Source: a virus
Length of the DNA stretch: 47,431 nt
Direction: 5' to 3' (one strand)
Virus record (IMG/VR): IMGVR_UViG_3300007734_000705
Coordinates: 1 to 47,431 of that record
Shown here piece after piece: positions 31,115-38,198 of the stretch. The stretch's first letter is position 1; every line of letters starts with the position of its first letter. The position numbers and the translations under genes are program-made. The notes beneath the pieces are model-generated. The model did no database searches, had not been told where the DNA came from, and worked only from the letters and a program-made list of their open reading frames with translations.

Positions 31115-31941
31115 CCGAATTGAAGCTCGTGGCCGGCGGGCGACACGGACAGGCCGGCTATCACTCGCTCGCTGACCTGCCGCAGCGCGGCTCAGTGCGG
31201 GACATTGCCGTCAGCCCTGGATGGGATGAGATGGCCGAGATTTGGAAGATTTATCCCGGCCAATTCACGATGGTTACGGGCATCGCAGGCCACGGGAAAT
31301 CGACTTTCCTGCTCAACGTGCTGTGCCAGGTGGCGCGCCAGCACGACATGCGATCGATGCTCTACGTGCCGGAGAACGAGGGCCACATCCTGGAGAAGAT
31401 GCGGCTCATTTGGGGCGATGATCCTGGCTTCGAGCGCTTTTGCGCCGAGCAGTGCTTCGTGCAGTCGGCCCTCCCGGAGCACTACGACGATCGCCCGAAA
31501 ACGCTGCAATGGGTGCTCGACAAAGCTGTGATGGCCGTGGCGCGCGACGAAGTTGATCTGTTGCTGATCGACCCGTGGAACGAACTTGAGCGCGCCAAGC
31601 CGAAGGACATGCTCCACAGTGACTACATTGGGCAATGCCTGATGTACCTCAAGCAGCTTTGCCGAACGCTTGAAATTGCGGTGATCCTTGTCGCACACCC
31701 AACCAAGGCTGGCGTTGAACAAGGCAAAACACCCGGTCTCGCCGACATCGAAGGCTCGATGAATTGGTACAACAAATGCGACAATGGCCTGGTGGTTGTG
31801 CGTGATCCCGAGGCAAACACGTCTCGCGTAATCAGCGCCAAGTGCCGAGAGATTGGTGCCGGCCGCCGCGGTGTCTGCCACTTCTTCGTCGATCGGGATA
31901 CCGGCCGATTTGAGCCGCAGCCGGGCGCGGTGTCCCTGTGA
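31111..31941 (+). CDS. DnaB-like replicative helicase (RecA-fold ATPase)
   Basis: 276 residues. Walker A is VTGIAGHGKSTFLLNVLC near residue 58; Walker B is VDLLLIDPWNELE near residue 150; VAHPTKAG and GSMNWYNKCDNGLVVVRD are typical of the SF4 C-terminal domain. It lacks an N-terminal primase or DnaB-N domain, so it is a minimal helicase or helicase-loading ATPase. No phage DNA polymerase is seen, so host replication enzymes are needed. Confidence 0.85.
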   Translation: MTELKLVAGGRHGQAGYHSLADLPQRGSVRDIAVSPGWDEMAEIWKIYPGQFTMVTGIAGHGKSTFLLNVLCQVARQHDMRSMLYVPENEGHILEKMRLIWGDDPGFERFCAEQCFVQSALPEHYDDRPKTLQWVLDKAVMAVARDEVDLLLIDPWNELERAKPKDMLHSDYIGQCLMYLKQLCRTLEIAVILVAHPTKAGVEQGKTPGLADIEGSMNWYNKCDNGLVVVRDPEANTSRVISAKCREIGAGRRGVCHFFVDRDTGRFEPQPGAVSL

Positions 31942-32240
31942 ACCTTGATTGGGAAAACATCGAGCCGACGCCGCTTGCCCGCGAAATTCACGGGGCGTTT
32001 CTGCGCAAGAACGCGCCCGGCGGCGAGTTTGACCGCATCCTCAACGGGGGCATGCCGGTCGAGAAACGCCAGCCTGAATCTGACGCTGAGATCGAATTGC
32101 GCAAACGGCAGATCGGAGTGCAGATCACCGAATACGCAGTGGCAATCGATGCTGCTATCGCGTGGTGGGTTGGCTGGAAGGCGAATCGCCCGAAAGGCTT
32201 CCGCGGCAAGCGGCGCCGCAAGACCGAGGCCGCGGAATGA
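31938..32240 (+). CDS. Hypothetical protein of replication operon
   Basis: 100 residues from a GTG overlapping the helicase stop. Helical, with a polar middle (EIELRKRQIGVQITEYAVAI), one weakly apolar stretch (DAAIAWWVGWKA) and a basic C-terminus (RPKGFRGKRRRKT). Coupled to both neighbours. No family recognised. Confidence 0.55.
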   Translation: MNLDWENIEPTPLAREIHGAFLRKNAPGGEFDRILNGGMPVEKRQPESDAEIELRKRQIGVQITEYAVAIDAAIAWWVGWKANRPKGFRGKRRRKTEAAE

Positions 32241-32731
32241 ACACGACCACCGGCATATACCGAGCGGTGATGCTGGAATGCGAGCGCCGGCGCGATGCGC
32301 TTGGCCTGCCGATGGCGAAGTTCGACGAGTACGCCGGGCTCAGCGACCGCTACTACGCCAAGGCGCTCCACGCCGACGCGCCGAGCGGGCGCCAGGCGCA
32401 GTGGGGAACGCTCCAGATCATCGTTGATGCGCTGTTCCCGGCCGGGTTCGACCTGGAGATCAGGGCCAAGCCTGGCGCCGTCATCACTGCGGAAAACCTC
32501 AAGGCCAAGCTGCTCCAGCTCAAGGCGATCAAGAACCCGAAGGCGCAGCGCGAGTTGATGCGGGTCTTGGGGCGCAAGGGCGCGATCAAGAGCGCCACCG
32601 TGCGCAAGGACAAGGCGGCGCTCCGCCGACGTCAGCGGGAACAGCGAAAACATGCGGCCCGCATGCGCTGGCATGCTCCCAAGATCGTAGAAATGACGCA
32701 GGTTCGAGCGGATTTGCGCGGAGATAATTAG
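32237..32731 (+). CDS. XRE-like DNA-binding protein, candidate late regulator
   Basis: 164 residues. The first 75 residues resemble an XRE helix-turn-helix (LGLPMAKFDEYAGLSDRYYA, then GTLQIIVDALFPAGFDLEI); the final 60 are strongly basic (RKDKAALRRRQREQRKHAAR). It is the last gene of the replication operon, the place where lambda-like phages keep their late activator. I propose it as the factor for the ten TGTGCGTTG promoters; direct evidence is lacking. Confidence 0.6.
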   Translation: MNTTTGIYRAVMLECERRRDALGLPMAKFDEYAGLSDRYYAKALHADAPSGRQAQWGTLQIIVDALFPAGFDLEIRAKPGAVITAENLKAKLLQLKAIKNPKAQRELMRVLGRKGAIKSATVRKDKAALRRRQREQRKHAARMRWHAPKIVEMTQVRADLRGDN

Positions 32732-32746
32732 GCGCGCCTTGGATCG

Positions 32747-32861
32747 AATGGAAATTGAGCCGCCGACGTGATTTCAATGGCGGTGGCCGAGATCATTTCC
32801 GGGAAAAAATCGAACGGTCGAGGCAAAATGGAAAATGAACGCCCGACCCGTTTTCAATGGC
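32747..32861. repeat. Two 35-bp imperfect direct repeats with covarying inverted arms
   Basis: 32747-32781 and 32827-32861 are spaced 80 bp apart and both run AATGGAAA...TTTCAATGGC in outline. Each has a 5-base inverted pair: GAAAT/ATTTC in the first and GAAAA/TTTTC in the second, so a change in one arm is matched in the other. A TTTCCGGG sequence follows each at nearly the same distance. They lie in the gap after the replication operon; candidate origin iterons or regulator sites. Confidence 0.6.
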
Positions 32862-32868
32862 CAAAATG

Positions 32869-33069
32869 CTACCTTTTCCGGGCGGTGTCCCAGAGCCGTT
32901 TCAGGTATTTTGCGCGCGCGGCGGGGGCGTCAATGCCTGCCTGCCTGGCCCAATATGAAACGAGCTGGCGCGATGTTTCGGCCAGGCCCGCGGCCTCTGA
33001 CAATGTGACGCGGCCGGACCGTAGCAGTCGAATCGCGGCGCGGCGTTCCGTGGTATCGTCTTTTGTCAT
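32869..33069 (-). CDS. Small HTH protein, paralogue of 35240
   Basis: 66 residues. RRAAIRLLRSGRVTLSEAAG followed by LAETSRQLVSYWARQAGID is a helix-turn-helix; the closest relative in the window is the protein at 35240-35443, which shares RLLR-G-VT--EAA----SRQ-V--W-Q-AG-D. AAGGGG lies 8 bases before the ATG. Last gene of the accessory - strand group. Confidence 0.7.
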   Translation of the reverse strand: MTKDDTTERRAAIRLLRSGRVTLSEAAGLAETSRQLVSYWARQAGIDAPAARAKYLKRLWDTARKR

Positions 33070-33118
33070 CGTGCGGCCCCTTGCGTCCTAGCGGGCATGA
33101 GTGTGCGGCATGGTGATA

Positions 33119-33146
33119 GGCCGGCGCCCTTGGCGGGGCGCCGGCC
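33119..33146 (-). terminator. GC-rich hairpin after gene 33154
   Basis: GGCCGGCGCCC, 5-base loop, GGGCGCCGGCC with an 11-bp perfect stem, starting 8 bp after the stop of the - strand gene at 33154. No strong U-run follows, so termination may be partial and the HTH gene beyond may get reduced transcription. Confidence 0.6.
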
Positions 33147-33153
33147 ACTTGTT

Positions 33154-33393
33154 TCAGCCTAAGCCTAGCAAGTTGTGATCCTCGCAAATGTAGCGGCACG
33201 CGCGATCGGTCGGCATGTATGCGCCTTGCAAAAAGCTAGTGTCGCCAGACTTGACCCATTTGCCGTGCGGGCCGGTAGGCGCCCAGCCGGCGGCGCGCGC
33301 CGCGAGTTCATAGGCACCGTCGAATATCGCGTCGGCTTTGGCGTTGCGCCGTTGCGCGCCGGTCATGGTGCGCCATCCTGGGAACGTCGTCAT
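33154..33393 (-). CDS. Hypothetical protein with LAARAAGWAPTGP motif
   Basis: 79 residues (MTTFPGWRTMTGAQRRNAKA...). Residues ELAARAAGWAPTGPHGKW match the 24-residue microprotein at 19770-19844. The C-terminus has two Cys around RACRYICEDHN. Overlaps the gene upstream by four bases. Unknown function. Confidence 0.6.
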   Translation of the reverse strand: MTTFPGWRTMTGAQRRNAKADAIFDGAYELAARAAGWAPTGPHGKWVKSGDTSFLQGAYMPTDRACRYICEDHNLLGLG

Positions 33394-33677
33394 AGCAAAT
33401 CCTCCAAATCCACCTGTTTCGCATTGTCGCTGAATAGCCCTACGTCGCACGCTGCCGGCGGATCGCGCCAAACCTCATGGCGTTTTATCCAGCGAATGTC
33501 GCTGCCGGCTGACCGCCAGTTGCCCGACGGGTCACGATAGGCGAGGGAGGTTGATGCGACCTTGGCATTCTGCGGCCCGTTGCGGAAAGCGTAGCGGGCG
33601 GCCTCCTCTCGCGTTTCCTGCGGCTGTCCATGGAACAGGAGACTGCCGGCCTTTGATCGTATTTCGGCGATGAACAT
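33390..33677 (-). CDS. Hypothetical protein
   Basis: 95 residues from the ATG at 33677, which has CTGAGG before it; an ATG at 33707 with GGGGAGG upstream is equally possible and would overlap the previous gene. Mixed alpha/beta composition (MFIAEIRSKAGSLLFHGQPQ, SAGSDIRWIKRHEVW). No family recognised. Confidence 0.55.
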   Translation of the reverse strand: MFIAEIRSKAGSLLFHGQPQETREEAARYAFRNGPQNAKVASTSLAYRDPSGNWRSAGSDIRWIKRHEVWRDPPAACDVGLFSDNAKQVDLEDLL

Positions 33678-33684
33678 TTGCGCC

Positions 33685-33966
33685 TCAGAACGGGATTGAG
33701 ATTGCATCAAAGTCATCCTCCCCGTGGCGAATGTTGAGAATTGCAGACTGGTAGTTATTCCAGATTGTCTGCAGGTCGAGTCGAAGCTGCTCGCGCGCGA
33801 TTTGAGCGCGGGCCCGGTAGTCGTCCGGGTCTGATGGTCGCGTGAAATCCCACCCCTTCGCCGAGGCGCCGACGTGGCGCCCCATGTTCCGGTGATGCAC
33901 GGCGTCACGCTTGCCGGCTTCCATGCGGTGCATGAACGAGACGCCGCCTTGATCGGATCGGGCCAT
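33685..33966 (-). CDS. Hypothetical protein
   Basis: 93 residues, ATG with GGAGGGCTGAACG upstream. His- and Arg-rich N-terminus (FMHRMEAGKRDAVHHRNMGR), then a helix (IAREQLRLDLQTIWNNYQSA). Acidic C-terminus. Unknown function. Confidence 0.55.
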   Translation of the reverse strand: MARSDQGGVSFMHRMEAGKRDAVHHRNMGRHVGASAKGWDFTRPSDPDDYRARAQIAREQLRLDLQTIWNNYQSAILNIRHGEDDFDAISIPF

Positions 33967-33969
33967 CGT

Positions 33970-34566
33970 TCAGCCCTCCCCGATCGAGCGCGGGCATGGC
34001 TTGCCAACCGAGCCGATCTCGCCAGATGCGGGGTCAAATTCCCGCAGGTCGCCGACGCCGCCCATATCGCGGCCGTCGCGCTCCCGCATTGGCTTGACCC
34101 GCTGCAGGTACACTTTCCCGTCGAAACAACGGACCCGAAAGCTGCCCATTGTGTCGCCGAAAAACCGCATCGTATCTCGGCTGAAAAAGTACCGGCCGGC
34201 CTTCTCGTTCGCCGCCTTAATCGTCGCGAGCGACCATTGCGCCGCGTTGTCACGGTCGCGCTGGGCGACTGCAACAAGCTCGGCCAAGCCTTCCGCGTAA
34301 TAGTCCGCGATACGCTTCGCGGCGGCTTCGCGGGTCGGCTTGTCGAAGCCGCCGACCATCGAAAACTCTTTCCGATAGGCTTTGGCCGCATCGTCGGCGA
34401 GGTATTGCCAAGCCTTGAGCGCGAGCGTGGCGTCGTAGGTGCCGCGCATGTGCTTGCGGACTAAGTTTTCCATGATCGGCGTTGCACGCTGGCGGTACAG
34501 GTCGCCATCATTCACGGCATACAAGGCGAGCTCGGTAGCTTCGATTGCGTTAGGTTCGTTCGTCAT
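33970..34566 (-). CDS. Hypothetical protein, largest of accessory group
   Basis: 198 residues, ATG with AGGA eight bases upstream. N-terminal helices (ELALYAVNDGDLYRQRATPI, LVRKHMRGTYDATLALKAW) are seen in several alphaproteobacterial phage proteins of unknown role. A 6-bp GGGCCG/CGGCCC hairpin (34589-34606) lies just upstream of its ribosome site and could modulate expression. Confidence 0.6.
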   Translation of the reverse strand: MTNEPNAIEATELALYAVNDGDLYRQRATPIMENLVRKHMRGTYDATLALKAWQYLADDAAKAYRKEFSMVGGFDKPTREAAAKRIADYYAEGLAELVAVAQRDRDNAAQWSLATIKAANEKAGRYFFSRDTMRFFGDTMGSFRVRCFDGKVYLQRVKPMRERDGRDMGGVGDLREFDPASGEIGSVGKPCPRSIGEG

Positions 34567-34619
34567 GTTCGTTTTCCTAGCGGTGTTGGGGCCGTTGGCG
34601 CGGCCCGTGAGTGGAAGGG

Positions 34620-34832
34620 TTAGGCGGTTGCGGATTGGTGCCACGCGAGCCGTGCGGCTTCCCGTGCATTGTGCAGGCGACGCAGGTCCGATCCTTCGGC
34701 GCCTTTGCCACGCGGCAGATAGCGCGCGTTGCAGGCATCCTTGCCGAACACGCGGCGCAACTCGGCGCCCCATGCGTCATCAGCGGCTTGGAATGTCGGA
34801 AGCTCGGCAGTGTATGGGAATTTGCGGTTCAT
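34620..34832 (-). CDS. Small hypothetical protein
   Basis: 70 residues with TAGGAG before the ATG. FQAADDAWGAELRRVFGKDA and RRLHNAREAARLAWHQ suggest a compact helical protein. First gene of the accessory - strand operon. Confidence 0.6.
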   Translation of the reverse strand: MNRKFPYTAELPTFQAADDAWGAELRRVFGKDACNARYLPRGKGAEGSDLRRLHNAREAARLAWHQSATA

Positions 34833-35049
34833 GGTATCTCCTAGCGGTTGTGCCGAATTGGCGCTCGGCGGGTTTCAACAATCACAATCTTAAACTATTT
34901 TGACAGATGTAAAAGAAAATAATCGGGCATTGATACATCAAGCGAATTTGACAACGGTAAAGCCTGCAAATCAGCGGCGCAAAAGCAAATCGCGCAAAGG
35001 TTCGCGAGTCGGGGCAATGGGTTAGCGGTATAGCGGGCGGGTTTAGGCT
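34833..35049. promoter_or_regulatory. AT-rich gap, probable promoter region of accessory operon
   Basis: The most AT-rich stretch of the window (around 34880-34960) with two TTTGACA-type sequences on the + strand and TTTACA/TAAGAT-like boxes on the - strand. No gene is supported. It separates the - strand accessory operon from the + strand leaderless gene at 35092. Confidence 0.4.
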
Positions 35050-35085
35050 TGTGCGTTGTGGCGTTGCGCGGTCAATTGCCAATTT
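35050..35085 (+). promoter_or_regulatory. Late promoter d (orphan gene)
   Basis: TGTGCGTTG (35050-35058), 21 bases, CAATTT (35080-35085), 6 bases, ATG at 35092. Confidence 0.75.
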
Positions 35086-35091
35086 CGCGGT

Positions 35092-35298
35092 ATGGAAAAG
35101 CGGATTGCACGGCCTCGCGTGCCGGATTGGCGTGACCCTGTGACGGTGTGCGGCATCATTCGCACCCTGGCGAGCGTCGCGCCTAGCTCGATCACGCGCC
35201 GCGCGCTCGAAATGGTGGCCGATAGGCGCGAGGCGATGCTCAGCGGCGCCGATCGAGTGACGCTAGCAGCTTCGCCAGCCATTCAGCGCGAGCCTTGA
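35092..35298 (+). CDS. Small protein read from late promoter d
   Basis: 68 residues (MEKRIARPRVPDWRDPVTVC...). The middle (IIRTLASVAPSSITRRALEM) looks helical. The ATG is 42 bases from TGTGCGTTG and has no ribosome site, which is what singles it out as a gene. It converges with the HTH gene at 35240-35443 and overlaps its 3' end by 59 bp. Function unknown; perhaps a late-expressed antagonist of that gene by convergent transcription. Confidence 0.6.
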   Translation: MEKRIARPRVPDWRDPVTVCGIIRTLASVAPSSITRRALEMVADRREAMLSGADRVTLAASPAIQREP

Positions 35299-35443
35299 CC
35301 GGATCAACGCCGGCGGCCTGGCACCATTCCCAGACCCTCTGCCGAGAGACATCGGCGATCATCGCGGCCTCGCGCATGGTGACCTGGCCGCGGCGCAATA
35401 GCCGCATGGCGACAAGCCGGCGATGGTGATTTGCGCGATCCAA
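35240..35443 (-). CDS. Small HTH protein, paralogue of 32869
   Basis: 67 residues from a TTG (the paralogue has the same number of residues before the domain). RRLVAMRLLRRGQVTMREAA followed by MIADVSRQRVWEWCQAAGVD is the helix-turn-helix. A perfect palindrome GTTGACAAAGTGTCAAC ends three bases before the start codon, so self-repression is likely. No ribosome site is seen. Confidence 0.65.
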   Translation of the reverse strand: MDRANHHRRLVAMRLLRRGQVTMREAAMIADVSRQRVWEWCQAAGVDPVKARAEWLAKLLASLDRRR

Positions 35444-35446
35444 GGG

Positions 35447-35463
35447 GTTGACAAAGTGTCAAC
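35447..35463. promoter_or_regulatory. Palindromic operator before HTH gene 35240
   Basis: GTTGACAAAGTGTCAAC, perfect two-fold with a 3-base centre. On the - strand a further TTGACAC lies 19 bp upstream of the TTGACAC arm, with spacing that would make it the -35 and put the palindrome over the -10 and start. Confidence 0.65.
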
Positions 35464-35541
35464 ACCCCGTCGCGTGTCAAGCGGTTACCGTTTGATACCG
35501 ACAGCACCCGCAAACCCAGCAATAATGCTGGATTCTCGCCT

Positions 35542-35577
35542 TGTGCGTTGCGCCGATGATTTGAAATCGCGCATTCC
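35542..35577 (+). promoter_or_regulatory. Late promoter i (upstream of terS)
   Basis: TGTGCGTTG (35542-35550), 21 bases, CATTCC (35572-35577). No start codon stands at the expected place; transcription from about 35584 would run into terS with a leader of about 147 bases. The hexamer ends in C instead of T. Confidence 0.5.
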
Positions 35578-35688
35578 ATCGCTCGCCAACACACGCGCCC
35601 GCGTTCCTTCTAAGCGAGCCTGCGAGCGCGGAGACTTTAGACTGCAAGGCCAACGGCCGCCGCAGTCGCCATCCACCAGCAATCCGAT

Positions 35689-35724
35689 TGTGCGTTGAGC
35701 AAGCGCATCAGCCCGCGCGATGCT
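35689..35724 (+). promoter_or_regulatory. Late promoter e (terS)
   Basis: TGTGCGTTG (35689-35697), 21 bases, GATGCT (35719-35724), 6 bases, ATG at 35731. Confidence 0.75.
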
Positions 35725-35730
35725 CCCGGC

Positions 35731-36195
35731 ATGCAAGACCTCGCCACGATCGAACCGCAGAGCGCGCCAGCAGTGCCCGCGCCGGCCAAAGAGCGCCGAA
35801 TATCAAAGCGAATGCGCAAGGCGTTGACCGAACTAGCGACCAAGGGCGTAACCCAACGCGAGGCCGCAAAACGCGCGGGCATCAGCGAATTCCACCTGTC
35901 CCGCGAATTGAGGAAACCACAAATACAGGTGTTTATCGCGCAAAAAGCCCGCGAAACCATCGGCACGGGAGCGCTGCGGGCCTCAATGCGCGTGGTCGAG
36001 CTGATGGACGCCAACTCCGAGCATGTATCGCTCGACGCATCGAAGCATGTGCTGGCGATCGAAGGCATCAAGCCAGTCGAGAGCGGCACAAACATCAACA
36101 TCACCAACAACATAGCGCCTGGCTACGTGATCGATATGCGCGATCCGCGGGACGCTCGGCCGGTGATCGAAGCCGAGCCCGTTCATAAGCCATGA
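35731..36195 (+). CDS. terS: Terminase small subunit
   Basis: 154 residues. ISKRMRKALTELATKGVTQR followed by EAAKRAGISEFHLSRELRKP is the DNA-binding helix-turn-helix of small terminases, and the C-terminal half contains an oligomerisation-type helix (ETIGTGALRASMRVVELMDA) and NITNNIAPGYVIDMR. It recognises the packaging site for the large subunit. An upstream in-frame TTG at 35695 exists but would precede the predicted transcript start, so ATG 35731 is preferred. Confidence 0.85.
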   Translation: MQDLATIEPQSAPAVPAPAKERRISKRMRKALTELATKGVTQREAAKRAGISEFHLSRELRKPQIQVFIAQKARETIGTGALRASMRVVELMDANSEHVSLDASKHVLAIEGIKPVESGTNINITNNIAPGYVIDMRDPRDARPVIEAEPVHKP

Positions 36196-36411
36196 GCGTG
36201 CAATCGAGCCTAAGCCGTTGATAACGCTAGCGTCGGGCAGTGACATACCGGCGCAGTATGTCAAAGGGGGTGGGGGTGGTCGAACGCCAGGCGCGGCCGC
36301 TCGCGACCCCCGCCGGGGTAAATTGGGCGACGCCTGGGTCTGGCTCCCTTTCCCCCTCGATTTCTCCCAAGAACCATTCTGACGTTTCGGATTTTTTTGA
36401 ACTTGGAAATC
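36196..36411. other. Gap between terS and next gene, candidate packaging site
   Basis: 216 bp without a gene. Contains a perfect inverted repeat TGACATAC-N7-GTATGTCA (36241-36263), a G-rich run (GGGGGTGGGGGTGG, about 36266-36279), ACCCC-CGCC-GGGGT, and an AT-rich stretch with a T run before promoter f. Packaging (pac or cos) sites are often near terS; equally the repeat could be an operator. Confidence 0.4.
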
Positions 36412-36447
36412 TGTGCGTTGGGCGGGCGGTGTTGAGCCGCGCACCGT
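36412..36447 (+). promoter_or_regulatory. Late promoter f (terminase operon)
   Basis: TGTGCGTTG (36412-36420), 21 bases, CACCGT (36442-36447), 6 bases, ATG at 36454. Confidence 0.75.
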
Positions 36448-36453
36448 GGCGGC

Positions 36454-36666
36454 ATGGCGAAGAAGCCGCTCCCGCCGATTGTGCTGCCGGTCGTTCGGAT
36501 TGAGCGAGCGACTGCTGATGCGGGCGGCGAACCGGCTGATCGCACGAACGTCGTTGACCTCAACGCTTTTCGTTATGCGCGCGAACGCGCGGTGGTGGAA
36601 CGGCGGTCGTCGCGTTCGCTGTTGCCCGACCTCGGTTCGCCATCCGATTGCGGGGACGGCGCGTGA
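36454..36666 (+). CDS. Small hypothetical protein before terL
   Basis: 70 residues (MAKKPLPPIVLPVVRIERAT...). Pro-rich start and a helical Arg-rich middle (NVVDLNAFRYARERAVVERR). Stop overlaps the terL ATG. Read from promoter f without a ribosome site. Unknown function. Confidence 0.65.
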   Translation: MAKKPLPPIVLPVVRIERATADAGGEPADRTNVVDLNAFRYARERAVVERRSSRSLLPDLGSPSDCGDGA

Positions 36667-38198
36667 TGGAGCAGCGGCGGTTTCAGGCGGACGGCAAAGA
36701 GCTTCGCCGGTTCATGATGGACGACAAGTCCCGGGTGAAGGTCATCCAGGGACCGGTCGGAAGCGGCACGTCGTCGGCGTGCTGCATGCACATCTACCAG
36801 CAGGCGATGGCGCAGCCGAAGCAGCGCGACGGCAAGCAGCGGTTCCGCGCCTACGTCTACCGCGAGACCTACGCGAAGCTGGAGGAGACGACGGTCAAGA
36901 CGTGGCTCGACTGGTTCCCCGAGAAGGAGTTCGGGCGGTTCTATTGGTCGAAGCCGTTCCGCCATGAAATCCGCGTCGGGTCGCTCGAACTCGACGTCAT
37001 TTTCGTGGCGATGGAGGATTTGCAGGACGCGAAGTCGCATTTCAAATCGCTGGAGCCGTCGCTGATCTGGTTCAACGAAGGCCAGTTCGCGGATTTCGGC
37101 GTGATCGGCGAGGCGGTCGAGCGCGTGTCGCCGCCGCGCTATCCCGCGGTGAAGGATGGCGGGTGCGTGTGGGGCGGGCTGATCCTCGACACGAACGCGC
37201 CGCCGGCGGATCACTGGATACCGATCATGCGCGGCGACACCCCGCCGCCGGATTGGATGACCGAGGAGCAGAAGCTGGCGCTGCGGAAGCCCGACAATTG
37301 GGCGTTCTTCATGCAGCCGCCGGGGCTGATCGAGATTTTCGAGAACGGCACGTTCACGGGGAAATACCTGCCGAACCCCGATGCCGAAAACCTGCTGTAC
37401 CTGCCGCCGGATTTCTACAAGGAGAAGATCGGCGGCAAGACGAAAAGCTGGATCGACGCCAACATCATGAACCGCTCGTCGGTGGTGGTGGACGGCAAGC
37501 CGGTCTACCCCGATTTTCGGCGGGACGTGCACGTGGCGAGCAAGCACATCGAGCCGGTGCAGGGCCTGCCGATCATCGTCGGCCAGGACTTCGGCCGGCA
37601 GCCGGGGGCGATCTGCTGTCAGAACCTGCGCGGCCGGTGGTATGTGCTGCGCGAGATCATCGGGCGCGACATGGGCGCCAACAAGTTCGCGCCGATCGTG
37701 AAGGGCGACCTCGCGACGCATTTCCCGGGCTTCGAGTTTCATTTCTGGGGCGATCCGTCGGGCGGCTATCAGGGCCAGGCCGACGACACGACGCCGTTCA
37801 AGATTTTCGAGGGGCACGGCATGCGCGTCCGGCCCGCCCCGGGGCAGAACCTGGACAGTCTGCGCAAGGAGGCGGTCGAGACCGTGCTGTGCCGCACGAT
37901 TGAGGGCAAGCCTTCGCTGCTGGTCGATCCGTCGTGCACGACGTTCATCACCGGAATGTCGGGCGGCTATCACTTCCGGCGGCTGCAAACGTCCGGCGAG
38001 CGCTATTCGGACGAGCCGCACAAGAACCAGTATTCGCACATCTGCGAGGCGTTCGAGTACGCGGTGCTCGGCGGGGGCGAGGGGCGGGGCGTCACCATGC
38101 GCGGCTCGGCGCCGGCGCGGACAGTGCAGACCCGCACGGCCTACAATCCATTCTCGCGGCCGCAAGCCTCCCGGCCGCAAACGGTCCGGGGCTGGTAG
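36666..38198 (+). CDS. terL: Terminase large subunit
   Basis: 510 residues. The ATPase domain begins with KVIQGPVGSGTSSACCMHIY: a P-loop in which the usual Lys is Thr. SLIWFNEGQF is the Walker B region with its Glu. The nuclease domain has PIIVGQDFGRQPGAI (first Asp), FHFWGDPSGG and SYLVD-like LLVDPSCTTFITGMSGG (further acidic residues). It cuts concatemers and pumps DNA through the portal. Usual length for a podoviral terL. Coupled to the gene upstream by ATG overlap. Confidence 0.9.
   Translation: MEQRRFQADGKELRRFMMDDKSRVKVIQGPVGSGTSSACCMHIYQQAMAQPKQRDGKQRFRAYVYRETYAKLEETTVKTWLDWFPEKEFGRFYWSKPFRHEIRVGSLELDVIFVAMEDLQDAKSHFKSLEPSLIWFNEGQFADFGVIGEAVERVSPPRYPAVKDGGCVWGGLILDTNAPPADHWIPIMRGDTPPPDWMTEEQKLALRKPDNWAFFMQPPGLIEIFENGTFTGKYLPNPDAENLLYLPPDFYKEKIGGKTKSWIDANIMNRSSVVVDGKPVYPDFRRDVHVASKHIEPVQGLPIIVGQDFGRQPGAICCQNLRGRWYVLREIIGRDMGANKFAPIVKGDLATHFPGFEFHFWGDPSGGYQGQADDTTPFKIFEGHGMRVRPAPGQNLDSLRKEAVETVLCRTIEGKPSLLVDPSCTTFITGMSGGYHFRRLQTSGERYSDEPHKNQYSHICEAFEYAVLGGGEGRGVTMRGSAPARTVQTRTAYNPFSRPQASRPQTVRGW

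Noticed and set aside
32747-32861. CRISPR-like array
   Set aside because: Only two imperfect repeats, with no series of spacers and no cas genes.
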